Numbered from the stretch's first letter, positions 39,943 to 48,380 are shown. The stretch is DNA of 64,000 nucleotides from Belnapia arida (GCF_016773205.1 NZ_JAETWB010000001.1:868001-932000); one strand, 5' to 3'. Made by a program: numbers and translations. Notes: generated by a model from the letters alone, not told the origin.

Positions 39943-40905
39943 ATGGCCGACCTGCCCCAGCATGTGGACATCCACGAGGAGGGCCCCCGCGAGGGCTTTC
40001 AGATCGAGCCCGGCCCGATCCCGTCCACGGAGAAAATCGCCCTGGTCGAGGCGCTGGCGGAGACCGGCCTCCGCCACATCCAGGTCTGCTCCTTCGTCAA
40101 CCCGCGCCTCGTCCCCGGCTGGGCCGATGCCGAGGCAGTCGCCGGCGGCTTCCGCCCGAAGCCCGGCGTCCACTACACCGGCCTTTGGTTCAACGAGAGC
40201 GGCCTGCGCCGCGCGCTCGCCTTCCGCGAGCGCCTGACCGTCACCGGCTCCATCTCTCTCTCCGCATCGGACGCCTTCTCACGCAAGAACCTCAACCGTG
40301 GCCATGCCGAGAACCTGGAGGCGATGCGGAAGCAGACCGCGGCGCATCTCGAGGCCGGCGTGCCGGTGACGCGCCTTGGCATCATGGCCGCCTTCGGCTG
40401 CAATTACCAAGGCGACATCACGCCGGCCCAGGTGGTGCAGACCGTGGCCGACGGCCTCGCCATCGCCGGGGAGGCGGGCGTCGCCATCACCGATCTGTCG
40501 CTCGCCGATACCATGGGATGGGCGACGCCAATCCGCATCGAGCGCGGCATCGGCGCGGTGCGTGAGCGCTGGCCCGATCTCCGCATCGGCCTGCACCTGC
40601 ACGACACGCGGGGGCTGGCCGTCGCCAATGCCCATGCCGGGCTCCGCCTCGGCGTCACCAAGTTCGACAGCACGGTGGGTGGCCTCGGCGGCTGCCCCTT
40701 CGCCGGGCAGAAGGGCGCGGCGGGCAATATCTGCACCGAGGAGCTGGCCTTGCTCTGCGAGGAGATGGGCATCGCGACGGGGATCGACCTCGACGCGCTG
40801 ATCGAGGTGGGGCGGCTCGCCGAGCGCATCGTCGGCCACCAGCTGCCGAGCGAGCTGATCCGTGCCGGCAGCCTCGCCGCCTTCCGTCGGCGGGTCGCGG
40901 CATGA
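39943..40905 (+). CDS. HMG-CoA lyase-like enzyme (HMGL family)
   Basis: A 320-residue TIM-barrel protein of the HMGL family, which cleaves 3-hydroxy-3-methylglutaryl-CoA and analogues. HLHDTRG carries two metal-binding histidines; GGLGGCPFAGQKGAAGN has the catalytic cysteine and the metal-ligand Asn. The usual N-terminal RDGLQ motif reads EEGPREGFQ here, so the metal-ligand Asp is Glu17, with R16 kept. That substitution may mean an altered substrate or metal geometry. Its stop overlaps the CoA-transferase start by 4 nt. Leucine or branched-chain/terpenoid acid catabolism is a reasonable guess. Confidence 0.85.
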   Translation: MADLPQHVDIHEEGPREGFQIEPGPIPSTEKIALVEALAETGLRHIQVCSFVNPRLVPGWADAEAVAGGFRPKPGVHYTGLWFNESGLRRALAFRERLTVTGSISLSASDAFSRKNLNRGHAENLEAMRKQTAAHLEAGVPVTRLGIMAAFGCNYQGDITPAQVVQTVADGLAIAGEAGVAITDLSLADTMGWATPIRIERGIGAVRERWPDLRIGLHLHDTRGLAVANAHAGLRLGVTKFDSTVGGLGGCPFAGQKGAAGNICTEELALLCEEMGIATGIDLDALIEVGRLAERIVGHQLPSELIRAGSLAAFRRRVAA

Positions 40906-42107
40906 GCGTGGCGCCGCTGGCCGGCTTGCGCGTCCTGGAGTTCAGCCACACCATCATGGGGCCGTGCGCGGGCCTCGTGCTGGCCGATCTCGGCGCGGAT
41001 GTGGTGAAGGTGGAGCCCGCCCCCGCCGGCGACCACACCCGCCGCCTGCCCGGCTTCGCCGCCGGCTTCTTCGCCACCTTCAACCGCAACAAGCGCAGCA
41101 TCGCCCTCGACCTGAAGCGGCCCGAGGGACGGCACGCCGCGCACCGGCTAGCGGCCGAAGCCGACCTGGTGCTGGAGAATTACGGGCCGGGGACGATGGA
41201 ACGCCTCGGCTGCGGCTGGGAGGACCTGCGCGCCGTTAACCCACGCCTCGTCTATCTCGCGCTGAAGGGCTTTCTCGCCGGCCCCTACGAGCAACGCCCG
41301 GCGCTCGACGAGGTGGTGCAATTCCAGTCCGGCCTCGCCTACATGACGGGCCCACCGGGACGGCCGCTGCGCGCCGGCGCCTCCATCATCGACATCCTTG
41401 GCGCCGTCTTCGGCGTCACCGCGGCATTGGCCGCGCTGCGCGAGCGCGACCGTAGCGGCGAGGGCCAGCGCGTCTGCAGCGCCCTGTTCGAGAGCGCCGT
41501 CTTCCTGATGGGCAGCCACATGGCCGGCCTCGCCGCCACCGGTGAGCCGCCGCCGCCCATGCCTGCCCGCCGCGGCGCCTGGGGCATCTACGATGCCTTT
41601 GAGACAGGAGAGGGGGGCCAGCTCTTCGTCGGCGTCACCAGCGACCAGCAATGGGCCCGCTTCACCGAGGCCTTCGGCCTGCCGGACCTCGCCGCCGACG
41701 CCCGCCTCGCCACCAATGCGCAGCGGGCTCAGGAACGGTCCTGGCTGGTTCCCGTCCTGAGCGATGTTTTCCGCCGTTTTGACCAAGCGGAGGTAGCGCG
41801 GCGCTGCGAGGCGGCGGGCATCTCCTGGGCGCCGGTTGGCAGGCCGGCCGACCTGTTCGAGGACCCGCATCTGCTGGCCGGGGGCGGGTTGCTGCAAACG
41901 GCGATCTCCGCCCTGGGCGGTGGAGCGATGTTCGGCCTGCCCGCCCTGCCGCTGGAGTTCGGCGAGGCCCGGCAGCGTGCCGGCCTCAGCCGCCAGCCGC
42001 CGCGCCTCGGCGAGCATAACGGCGAGGTGCTGGCCGAAGCCGGCTTCGCCGCCGGCGAGATCACCGCACTCGCCGCCGCCGGCGTGCTGGCCGAAGCTTC
42101 GGCCTGA
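40902..42107 (+). CDS. CaiB/BaiF family (class III) CoA-transferase
   Basis: A 401-residue class III CoA transferase. It begins MSVAPLAGLRVLEFSHTIMG and has the family segments GADVVKVEPAPAGDHTR, SIALDLKRPEGRHAAHRL and VLENYGPGTMERLG. The catalytic aspartate is probably D164 in ASIIDILGAVFG. The ATGA overlap with the HMGL-type gene indicates co-translation, so it likely activates or exchanges CoA on the acid whose CoA ester is cleaved or made by its partner. The actual acid is not identifiable. Confidence 0.93.
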   Translation: MSVAPLAGLRVLEFSHTIMGPCAGLVLADLGADVVKVEPAPAGDHTRRLPGFAAGFFATFNRNKRSIALDLKRPEGRHAAHRLAAEADLVLENYGPGTMERLGCGWEDLRAVNPRLVYLALKGFLAGPYEQRPALDEVVQFQSGLAYMTGPPGRPLRAGASIIDILGAVFGVTAALAALRERDRSGEGQRVCSALFESAVFLMGSHMAGLAATGEPPPPMPARRGAWGIYDAFETGEGGQLFVGVTSDQQWARFTEAFGLPDLAADARLATNAQRAQERSWLVPVLSDVFRRFDQAEVARRCEAAGISWAPVGRPADLFEDPHLLAGGGLLQTAISALGGGAMFGLPALPLEFGEARQRAGLSRQPPRLGEHNGEVLAEAGFAAGEITALAAAGVLAEASA

Positions 42108-42557
42108 AGCGATTTCCGACCGGGTGACACCACCTGGCCGGAAATATCCGCCCGGCACCATCGGGTCGAGCGGCATCCACGAACAGGCGCGGACGGAAGG
42201 CACCCGACGGCCATCGCAAACGGCGATGGCCGCCTTCCCGGCAAGTAGGCAGGGGCCCGATCCTAGATCGTGCTCCGCCACCACATCGGCGGCTGCCCGC
42301 AAAGCTTCGTCGCTCCAGCGAGCCCCGGTCGTTGGGCTGGGCAAGGTGGGGCCCACGCAAAACCATTCATCTTTCAAGTAACGCAAACGACGAAACCGGA
42401 GAACACTGTTCCAGCAGAAGGATTATTGCCGCTTGATCCGATAGTTTCGTCCTCACAAACATGTTGACCGCCCCCGCTTGCGATGCAAAAGTCCTTGAAG
42501 AATATAAAAATAAAAACATTCCTGTGCCGGAGTATTTCTGTATGGAGCGTAACAATT
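42108..42557. other. 450-bp intergenic region with hairpin and AT-rich half
   Basis: No convincing gene. ATTTCCG at 42112-42118 and CGGAAAT at 42139-42145 form a hairpin just after the CoA-transferase stop, a likely terminator or a short dispersed repeat. From about 42360 to 42557 the base composition becomes clearly AT-richer than the surroundings (runs such as AATATAAAAATAAAAACATT near 42500), presumably the promoter and leader of the following modular protein gene. Nothing recognisable as an insertion sequence was seen. Confidence 0.5.
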
Positions 42558-44564
42558 ATGGCGAGTGATACGTTACTGCTGAAGGTCAGCCAGTCCGTTT
42601 ACGGTGTGCCAGCGCAGTTCACAGTCTTCGTAGATGGCAAGCAGGTCGGTGCAACCTACCAGGCCACCGCTACTCACGGCTGGAAGTCCGATACCGTCAC
42701 CGTGACGGGGGACTGGGACAAAGGCGAGCACACGGTACAGCTCAAATATCTGAACGATTTCAAGGATGCGGGCGGCGACCGCAACTTGTACCTGGATGGC
42801 GCGACATACGACGGCGTGGCCGTTCCGGGCGCCGTTCTCAACATGTGGTCGGCCTATGACAAGAACACGTTCAAGCTGACGGACACGACCGCACTGCCGC
42901 CCACCACGACGCAGCCGCCCCCGACCACTACCCCGCCCCCGACCACTACCCCGCCTCCGACTACTACTCCGCCCCCCACCGGCACGCCGGACACTCTGGT
43001 GCTGAAAGTCAGCCAGAACGCGTACGGCGCCGCAGCGCAATTCACGGTTTCCGTGGACGGCGTGCAGGTCGGAGGGACCTACCAGACGACCGCCACGCAT
43101 GGCTGGAAGTCCGACCTGGTGACGTTGAAGGGCAATTGGGATAGTGGCGACCATTCAGTCTCCATCAAATTCCTCAACGATGCGAAGGATGCCGGCGGCG
43201 ACCGGAACCTGTATCTCGATAGCGCGACCTACAACGGCGTGGCCGTCCCCAATGCCAAGCTGGACATGTGGTCCGCTTATGATCCCCATGTCTTCAAGTT
43301 CGCCGACACGACGCCGCTGACGACCACGCCGCCCTCGACTGGCACCGAGCCGCCGCCGGCCACGACGCCGCCGCCGACCAGCACCCAGCCGCCGCCGGTC
43401 ACGACGCCACCGCCGACCAGCACCGAGCCGCCGCCGGCCACGACACCGCCGCCGACCAGCACCGAGCCGCCGCCGGCCACGACGCCGCCACCGACCGGCA
43501 CCGAGCCGCCGCCGGCTACCACCGAGGGACCGGACCACCTGACGCTGCGCCTGTCGGAACAAGCCTACAAGAACGTCCACGCGCAGTTCACCGTCTCGGT
43601 GGACGGCAAGCAGATCGGCGGCACCTACACGACCACCGCCAACCATGCCAACAAGGCGAGCGACACCTTCGACATCACCGGCGACTGGGGGGCGGGGACG
43701 CATCAGGTCAAGATCAGCTTCCTCAACGACGAGTACGGTGGCTGGTCAGGCGCCGACCGCAACCTCTATCTCGACGGCGCCAAGTACAACGGCACGGAGC
43801 TCATGGGCGTCGCCAAGGCGATCACCGGCGGCGCGACGAATTCGACCGCAAGCTTCAGCTTCACCGAAGCCGCGATGACGGCGCCGCCGCCGGTGACGAC
43901 CACGCCCGGCACCGCGGTGAACCATGACGGCCTGACAGACCTGAACGTGCTGATCCGCGGCCAGTCCAACGCCTTGCTGTTCGACCAGTACGGCGGCGAC
44001 GACGCCCTGAAGGCCGAGCTGCAGAAGGCGCTGCCGGGCGTCAAGATCAACATCCTCGCCGGCGACAACAAGACGGAGTTCTCCGCCACCGCCTTCACCA
44101 CCTGGGACACCGGCGGCCAGCAGAAGAAGATGCACGACTATCTCACTGCGCTGCCGGCGGATATCAAAGACAACGAGACCATCACCATCTGGATGCACAA
44201 CGAGTACGACCAGCAGATCAGCGGGCTGACGACAGCGCAGTGGAAGCAGGAGGTGCAGACGGATGCCAACGCCATCCACGCCATCCTCGACGGCCAGAAC
44301 GCGGCGAGCACGCCCTATCTCTTCGTGCCGATCCGCTATCCCTATGGCGGCAGCTTCGCCGCCATCCGCCAGGGCATGGATGAGCTCTCCGCCGATCCCG
44401 CTTTCCACGGGAAGCTGTCCTGGGCGGCCTACGGCTCGAACATCACCATGGCAGGCGGTCCGGAGGCGGGGTCCAACAGCTCCCACATGAACAGCGCCGA
44501 CGCCGCGACGATCGGCCGCGATCTGGCGGCGCCGGTTCTCGACCTGTACCAGGGCATCGCCTGA
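42558..44564 (+). CDS. modular carbohydrate-binding protein with C-terminal SGNH esterase-like domain
   Basis: A 668-residue protein from the ATG at 42558 (GGAG about 11 nt upstream). Three homologous beta-sandwich modules lie at about residues 4-112, 145-254 and 326-441. Each has a TLxLKVSQ-like start, AQFTVxVDGxQVGGTY, WKSD and GGDRNLYLD (GADRNLYLD in the third), the pattern of calcium-dependent CBM60-type xylan-binding domains. Pro/Thr linkers separate them. The C-terminal domain (about 455-668) has RGQSNALLF, WMHNEYDQQ and SSHMNSADAA, resembling SGNH/sialate acetylesterase blocks. No signal peptide is clear; an earlier ATG at 42483 would add a poor one. It may be exported by a dedicated route or bind and deacetylate polysaccharide. 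Confidence 0.8.
   Translation: MASDTLLLKVSQSVYGVPAQFTVFVDGKQVGATYQATATHGWKSDTVTVTGDWDKGEHTVQLKYLNDFKDAGGDRNLYLDGATYDGVAVPGAVLNMWSAYDKNTFKLTDTTALPPTTTQPPPTTTPPPTTTPPPTTTPPPTGTPDTLVLKVSQNAYGAAAQFTVSVDGVQVGGTYQTTATHGWKSDLVTLKGNWDSGDHSVSIKFLNDAKDAGGDRNLYLDSATYNGVAVPNAKLDMWSAYDPHVFKFADTTPLTTTPPSTGTEPPPATTPPPTSTQPPPVTTPPPTSTEPPPATTPPPTSTEPPPATTPPPTGTEPPPATTEGPDHLTLRLSEQAYKNVHAQFTVSVDGKQIGGTYTTTANHANKASDTFDITGDWGAGTHQVKISFLNDEYGGWSGADRNLYLDGAKYNGTELMGVAKAITGGATNSTASFSFTEAAMTAPPPVTTTPGTAVNHDGLTDLNVLIRGQSNALLFDQYGGDDALKAELQKALPGVKINILAGDNKTEFSATAFTTWDTGGQQKKMHDYLTALPADIKDNETITIWMHNEYDQQISGLTTAQWKQEVQTDANAIHAILDGQNAASTPYLFVPIRYPYGGSFAAIRQGMDELSADPAFHGKLSWAAYGSNITMAGGPEAGSNSSHMNSADAATIGRDLAAPVLDLYQGIA
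42915..42986 (+). repeat. 18-nt tandem repeats encoding PPPTTT linker
   Basis: Three and a half copies of an 18-nt unit, consensus CCGCCCCCGACCACTACC, encode the PPPTTT linker between the first and second carbohydrate-binding modules. The first two copies are identical and the later ones carry silent or conservative changes. Confidence 0.85.
43347..43526 (+). repeat. 39-nt tandem repeats encoding Pro/Thr linker
   Basis: Units begin at 43347, 43386, 43425, 43464 and 43503, each encoding (E/Q)PPP(A/V)TTPPPT(S/G)T; the last is truncated. They form the long linker between modules two and three. Near-identical DNA units suggest recent expansion by slippage or unequal crossing over, so copy number may vary between strains. 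Confidence 0.9.
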
Positions 44565-44573
44565 CGCCGGAGA

Positions 44574-44597
44574 GGGCGGGGCCCGCCAGCCCCGCCC
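44574..44597. terminator. bidirectional terminator hairpin
   Basis: GGGCGGGGC and GCCCCGCCC (9-bp arms, loop CCGCCA) lie between the convergent modular-protein and MFS genes. On the plus strand the stem ends before an A-rich GGAAAACC; no T-tract is present on that side. Assignment is by position and stem stability. Confidence 0.6.
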
Positions 44598-44620
44598 CGC
44601 ACGGAAAACCCGGTGGCGCC

Positions 44621-45811
44621 TCAGCGCCCCTTCAGCGCACTCCGCCATGCGATCAGCGCGCCGATGCCGGGGAAGAGGGCGAGCATCCCGAAGGCCGCCG
44701 AGTAGGATTGCGTCACCGCCACCGCCGCCCCGAAAAGCGACGGCCCAACCACCACCCCTGCGAAGGCCACCGAGAGCACGCCACCCGCCGCATCCCCCGC
44801 CTTGCCGGGGGCGGCCAGCCGCGCCGCCTCCGCAAGCAGCAAGCCGTTCCACCCGGCCGCGCAGGTGCCGAGCAGGCAGAGCAGCATGACGATCCCCACT
44901 CCCGGCCCGGCCAGCGCCATCGGCAGCAGCGCCCCGCCGAGGCAGGTGCAGACACCGATCGCCGCCAGCGCCTTCATGCCGGAACGCCACCAATCCGCCA
45001 CGACACCCCAGGCGATGCGCGCCCCGATGCCGACCGCCTGGCTCGCCGAGGCGACGAAGCCCGCCGCCACCGGCGCCCATCCGCCTTCCTCGACCAGCAT
45101 GGTGACGATGTAGGAGCCAAGGGCGAGCTGGAATCCCGAGAAGCAGGCCGAGATCACCGCCAGCGGGCCGAGCCCCGGCCGCGTCCGGAGGGCGACGATC
45201 CCGCCGAGTGCCCCCGCGCCGAGCGGGGCGCCCGGCTCCCGCTCGCCATCCCAATGCCGGCGGAAGGCGCCGCAGCCGATCGCCGCCACGGCCATCACCC
45301 CGCCGACCGCCAGCACCGCCCCGCGCCAGCCGATCGCCCCGGCAAGGCCGGGCAGGATCGCCCCTGCCAGCGCCCCGCCGATCGGCACGCCGGTCTGCTT
45401 GACGGCGAAGACGCGGTTGCGCCGCGCCGGCGGCGTCAACCGTGCCAGAACCTGCGAGGCGGAGGGGTTGGTCAGCCCATAGCCGATGCCGGTCAGGAAG
45501 GAGCCGAGCACCGCCCCTGCCAGCCCCGCGCCGACGATCAGCAGGCAGGCCGCCGCCCCCGCCGCCAGGGCGAGCTGCGTGCAGCGCGCCGGCCCCAGCC
45601 GCCGCAGCAGCCCGCCGGAGAACATCGAGACCGTGCTGGCGGCGGCATAGGTGCAGGCCACCTGCCAGCCGAGCCAGTGCGGCTCCGCCCCCAGGTCCCG
45701 CGCCGCCAGGGTCGCCAGCACCGGCAGGGTGAAGACGGCGAGCGTCGCCAGCGACTGCGCGCCCGTCGTCGCCGCGAGCGCCGCCCCCAGCCCGGAAAGC
45801 CGCGAGACTAT
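44621..45811 (-). CDS. MFS transporter without a canonical start codon for its first helix
   Basis: Major facilitator transporter with about 12 hydrophobic segments. The first standard start codon in frame is GTG at 45721, but translating upstream gives a complete first membrane helix: SRLSGLGAALAATTGAQSLA then TLAVFTLPVLATLAARDLG. The frame stays open to ATA at 45811, which overlaps the TAG stop of the upstream oxidase gene as ATAG. No ATG, GTG or TTG lies between. Either a rare start codon (ATA or an internal CTG) is used, or the start codon was lost. The rest, including GYGLTNPSASQVLARLTPPA and FAVKQTGVPIGGALAGA, is intact. Substrate unknown, possibly the 2-hydroxy acid of the neighbouring oxidase. 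Confidence 0.75.
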   Translation of the reverse strand: MVSRLSGLGAALAATTGAQSLATLAVFTLPVLATLAARDLGAEPHWLGWQVACTYAAASTVSMFSGGLLRRLGPARCTQLALAAGAAACLLIVGAGLAGAVLGSFLTGIGYGLTNPSASQVLARLTPPARRNRVFAVKQTGVPIGGALAGAILPGLAGAIGWRGAVLAVGGVMAVAAIGCGAFRRHWDGEREPGAPLGAGALGGIVALRTRPGLGPLAVISACFSGFQLALGSYIVTMLVEEGGWAPVAAGFVASASQAVGIGARIAWGVVADWWRSGMKALAAIGVCTCLGGALLPMALAGPGVGIVMLLCLLGTCAAGWNGLLLAEAARLAAPGKAGDAAGGVLSVAFAGVVVGPSLFGAAVAVTQSYSAAFGMLALFPGIGALIAWRSALKGR

Positions 45812-47043
45812 CCCAGCCGCCGCAGGAAGTCGGGCGAGAGCTGGCCGAGATCGGTGATGCCGAGCATCGCCATGTCGCGGTGGATCTCCTCCCAGAGCAG
45901 GGTGATGGCGTGCCGCAGCCCGGCCTCGCCCCCCACCGCCGCCGCATAGAGGAAGGGCCGGCCAAGGAAGGTGAAATTGGCGCCGAGCGCCAGCGCCTTC
46001 AGCACATCCGTCCCGCGCCTTATGCCGCCGTCGTAGATGATGGCCATCCCCTCGGCCGCCTGTGCGATCTCCGGCAGCACCCGCAGCGGTGCGATGGCGC
46101 CGTCGAGCTGCCGCCCGCCATGGTTGGAGACGATGACCCCGTCCGCCCCACAGTCGCGGGCGATGCGCGCATCCTCGGGCGAGAGGATGCCCTTCACCAG
46201 GAGATGCCCCGGCCAGCGTGCCCGGATCAGCGCCAGGTGCTCCCAGGCGAGGCCATCCCGCCTCCCGATCGCCCGGATCAGGTTGGAGGAAAGCACCGGC
46301 GGCCCGCGCGTCGCATCCATGTTCTCGAAATGCGGCATGCCATGGTTCTTCAGCGTCCTGAGCGCCGTGCCGAACAGCCAGCGCGGATGGCTGATCCCCT
46401 CCCAGGCCAGCCGCAGGTTGGGCCGCAGCGGCAGGGAATAGCCGTTGCGGACGTTGTTCTCGCGGTTGGCGGAGACCGGCACGTCGGCGGTGAGGACGAA
46501 GGTGTCGTAGCCGGCCGCCAGCACCCGGTCGACCAGCGCCTCGATCCGCCCGGCCTCGCCCGGCAGGTAGGCCTGGTACCAGGCGGTCGGCCCCTGGGCC
46601 CGGACCTCCTCCAGCGGAATGAGCGAGGAGGCGCTCAGGATCATGGGGATATTGGCCGCCGCCGCCGCTCGGGCGAAGAGCAGGTCGCCCCGGTAAGCCG
46701 AGAGGGCAGAGGCCCCCATCGGCGCGATGCCGAAGGGGGCCGCGTGGTGCCGGCCGAACAGCATCCGCCCGGTCTGCCGCCCCGTCACATCCGCCAGCAC
46801 GCGTGGGACGAAGCCAAGCTCGCCGAAGGCCGCCCGGTTGTCGCGCAGCGAGGAGTCGGTCTCCGCCGCGCCCGAGACGAAGCCGTACAGCATGCGCGGC
46901 AGGTGCCGCCGCGCCGCCCGCTCGAAATCATCGAGCGAGAGGATATGCCGCAGGGAGCGCGGAAGACCCGGCTCGTTATGCCGCGCCGCGACCGTTGGCG
47001 TCGCCTCGGCCAGCCTCTCCCGCGTCTCGCCCTCCGGCGGCAT
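45808..47043 (-). CDS. FMN-dependent alpha-hydroxy-acid oxidase/dehydrogenase (LldD family)
   Basis: A 411-residue FMN enzyme that oxidises L-2-hydroxy acids such as lactate, glycolate or mandelate. Motifs include YGFVSGAAETDSSLRDNRAA, FGIAPMGASALS, WYQAYLP, the Lys/His region LLVKGILSPEDARIA and DGVIVSNHGGRQLD (catalytic His in SNHGGRQ), and the phosphate site IIYDGGIRRGTDVLKALALG with FLGRPFLYA. The ATG at 47043 has GGGGGAG at ideal spacing; a TTG at 47100 that overlaps the previous gene would add 19 residues. It lies just upstream of the MFS transporter. Confidence 0.93.
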   Translation of the reverse strand: MPPEGETRERLAEATPTVAARHNEPGLPRSLRHILSLDDFERAARRHLPRMLYGFVSGAAETDSSLRDNRAAFGELGFVPRVLADVTGRQTGRMLFGRHHAAPFGIAPMGASALSAYRGDLLFARAAAAANIPMILSASSLIPLEEVRAQGPTAWYQAYLPGEAGRIEALVDRVLAAGYDTFVLTADVPVSANRENNVRNGYSLPLRPNLRLAWEGISHPRWLFGTALRTLKNHGMPHFENMDATRGPPVLSSNLIRAIGRRDGLAWEHLALIRARWPGHLLVKGILSPEDARIARDCGADGVIVSNHGGRQLDGAIAPLRVLPEIAQAAEGMAIIYDGGIRRGTDVLKALALGANFTFLGRPFLYAAAVGGEAGLRHAITLLWEEIHRDMAMLGITDLGQLSPDFLRRLG

Positions 47044-47096
47044 CGTTCCGTCTCCCCCAGCAAGATGGGCCAGGGTCGGCCCAAAGCCGCGTCCGG

Positions 47097-48380
47097 TCAA
47101 CGCGGTGCAGCCGGTGCCTCCGCATAGTGGAAGGCCGCGCCCGTGACGGCGATGGAGAGCACACGCTCATCTCCGCTGACGCCGTCCTCCAGCGGCGAGC
47201 CGCCGGCGCGCGATTGCAGCCGCAGCAGCCGGCAGGGCATGGCCCCGCCCGGCGGCACGATGCGCAGCGAGAAATGGTGCGGTCCCCGCCGCTCCGCCTC
47301 GACGAGGCAGGGCGTGCCGTCGAAGCCCGCCTCCACCACCGGCGCCGGCGCGCCGTAGAGATGCCCGACCTCCAGCACCACCCAGGCGACCGGCCGCAGC
47401 GGCGCCGGGTTGCGCAGCAGGCCCTGCAGGGTCATCCAGCGGAAGGCGCCTCCCTCATCCTCCTCCGCCCCGTGCCAGCCGATGTCGAAGGCCGGGTCGC
47501 GCGGTGCCAGCACCGCCTCCGCGCCCTCGGCGGCTGCGACGGGTTCCGCCTCCTCCGGCTCCGGCGCCGCGGCGGCGATCAGCCGGCGCAACGCGGCGGC
47601 CGGCGACTCGTCGCCTGCCAGCCGGTCGAGCAGCAGCGTCGCCGCCGCATCGATGAAGGCATCGATCCTCTCCTGCTGCATCTGCAGCTGCCGGTGGAGC
47701 ACGGCCTGTCCCGTCGACTGCAGCGCGTCCCCGGCCTGTTCCAGCCGCAGCAGCCGCGCCTCGATCTCGGCCAACCGCCCCGCCCCGGGCAGGCTCGGCC
47801 CGAGCGCGAAGCGCGCCAGCACCTCGCGGCTGCCCATCGCATGCAGCGTCACCTCGATGCCGCTGCCGGTGAGGTCGGCCGGCTCCAGCGCGAGGGCGAA
47901 GCGGAAGGCGCAGCCGCCCTCGGCCAGCGGCACCGGCAGCTCCGCCTGCACCGCCCGCGCCGTGCTGCCATTGATGACGGCGTGCAGCGCCGGCTGGAGC
48001 AGCCCGTTGGCCCGCTCGATCCCCGTCCCCCGCAGCATCCCGTATTCGAGCCGGAGATCCTCGATCCCCGGCCGCGGCGGCCCGAGCAGCGCCGTTGCCT
48101 CCGTGGCCGAGGCGACCGGCCAGGGCTCGGCCAGCTCCGGCCCCTCCACGGCGGCGGCAATCCGCAGCATCGCAGGCAGCGGCACGCAAGGCAGGCGGGC
48201 GATGGGCAGGGTCAGCACCGCCCCGGCTTCGACCGCCCCGGCGAGGGCGAGCCGCCCTACCTCGATCCCGCGGCACCAAACACGGAGCAGCGCCTCCGGT
48301 CGCAAGGGCCGCAGCGCACGCAGCCGCAGCCCGTCCCGGTCGGCGCCGACCACCAGCAGCGGGGGCGATGCATCATCCAT
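47097..48380 (-). CDS. hypothetical protein of unknown function
   Basis: A 427-residue protein with no signal peptide or membrane helix. The N-terminal half looks beta-rich (DGLRLRALRPLRPEALLRVW, LTLPIARLPCVPLPAML). A helical, probably coiled-coil stretch (AEIEARLLRLEQAGDALQST ... QQERIDAFIDAAATLLLDRL) lies around residues 205-250. A second beta domain follows (WMTLQGLLRNPAPLRPVAWV, HHFSLRIVPPGGAMPCRLLR). I do not recognise the family. It is upstream of the 2-hydroxyacid oxidase gene in the same direction. The composition resembles the unknown protein at 51192-52079 in the glycosyltransferase operon; relatedness is only a guess. Confidence 0.75.
   Translation of the reverse strand: MDDASPPLLVVGADRDGLRLRALRPLRPEALLRVWCRGIEVGRLALAGAVEAGAVLTLPIARLPCVPLPAMLRIAAAVEGPELAEPWPVASATEATALLGPPRPGIEDLRLEYGMLRGTGIERANGLLQPALHAVINGSTARAVQAELPVPLAEGGCAFRFALALEPADLTGSGIEVTLHAMGSREVLARFALGPSLPGAGRLAEIEARLLRLEQAGDALQSTGQAVLHRQLQMQQERIDAFIDAAATLLLDRLAGDESPAAALRRLIAAAAPEPEEAEPVAAAEGAEAVLAPRDPAFDIGWHGAEEDEGGAFRWMTLQGLLRNPAPLRPVAWVVLEVGHLYGAPAPVVEAGFDGTPCLVEAERRGPHHFSLRIVPPGGAMPCRLLRLQSRAGGSPLEDGVSGDERVLSIAVTGAAFHYAEAPAAPR

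Noticed and set aside
42108..42360. Possible insertion-sequence remnant after the CoA-transferase gene
   Set aside because: A short inverted repeat is present, but no transposase fragment or target duplication could be identified.
43347..43526. Regularly spaced repeats resembling a CRISPR array
   Set aside because: The repeats are contiguous, without spacers, and encode a Pro/Thr linker inside a gene.
43746..45965. Long leftward frame spanning the CBM protein and MFS gene
   Set aside because: It is a shadow in another frame over two supported genes and has no domain pattern.
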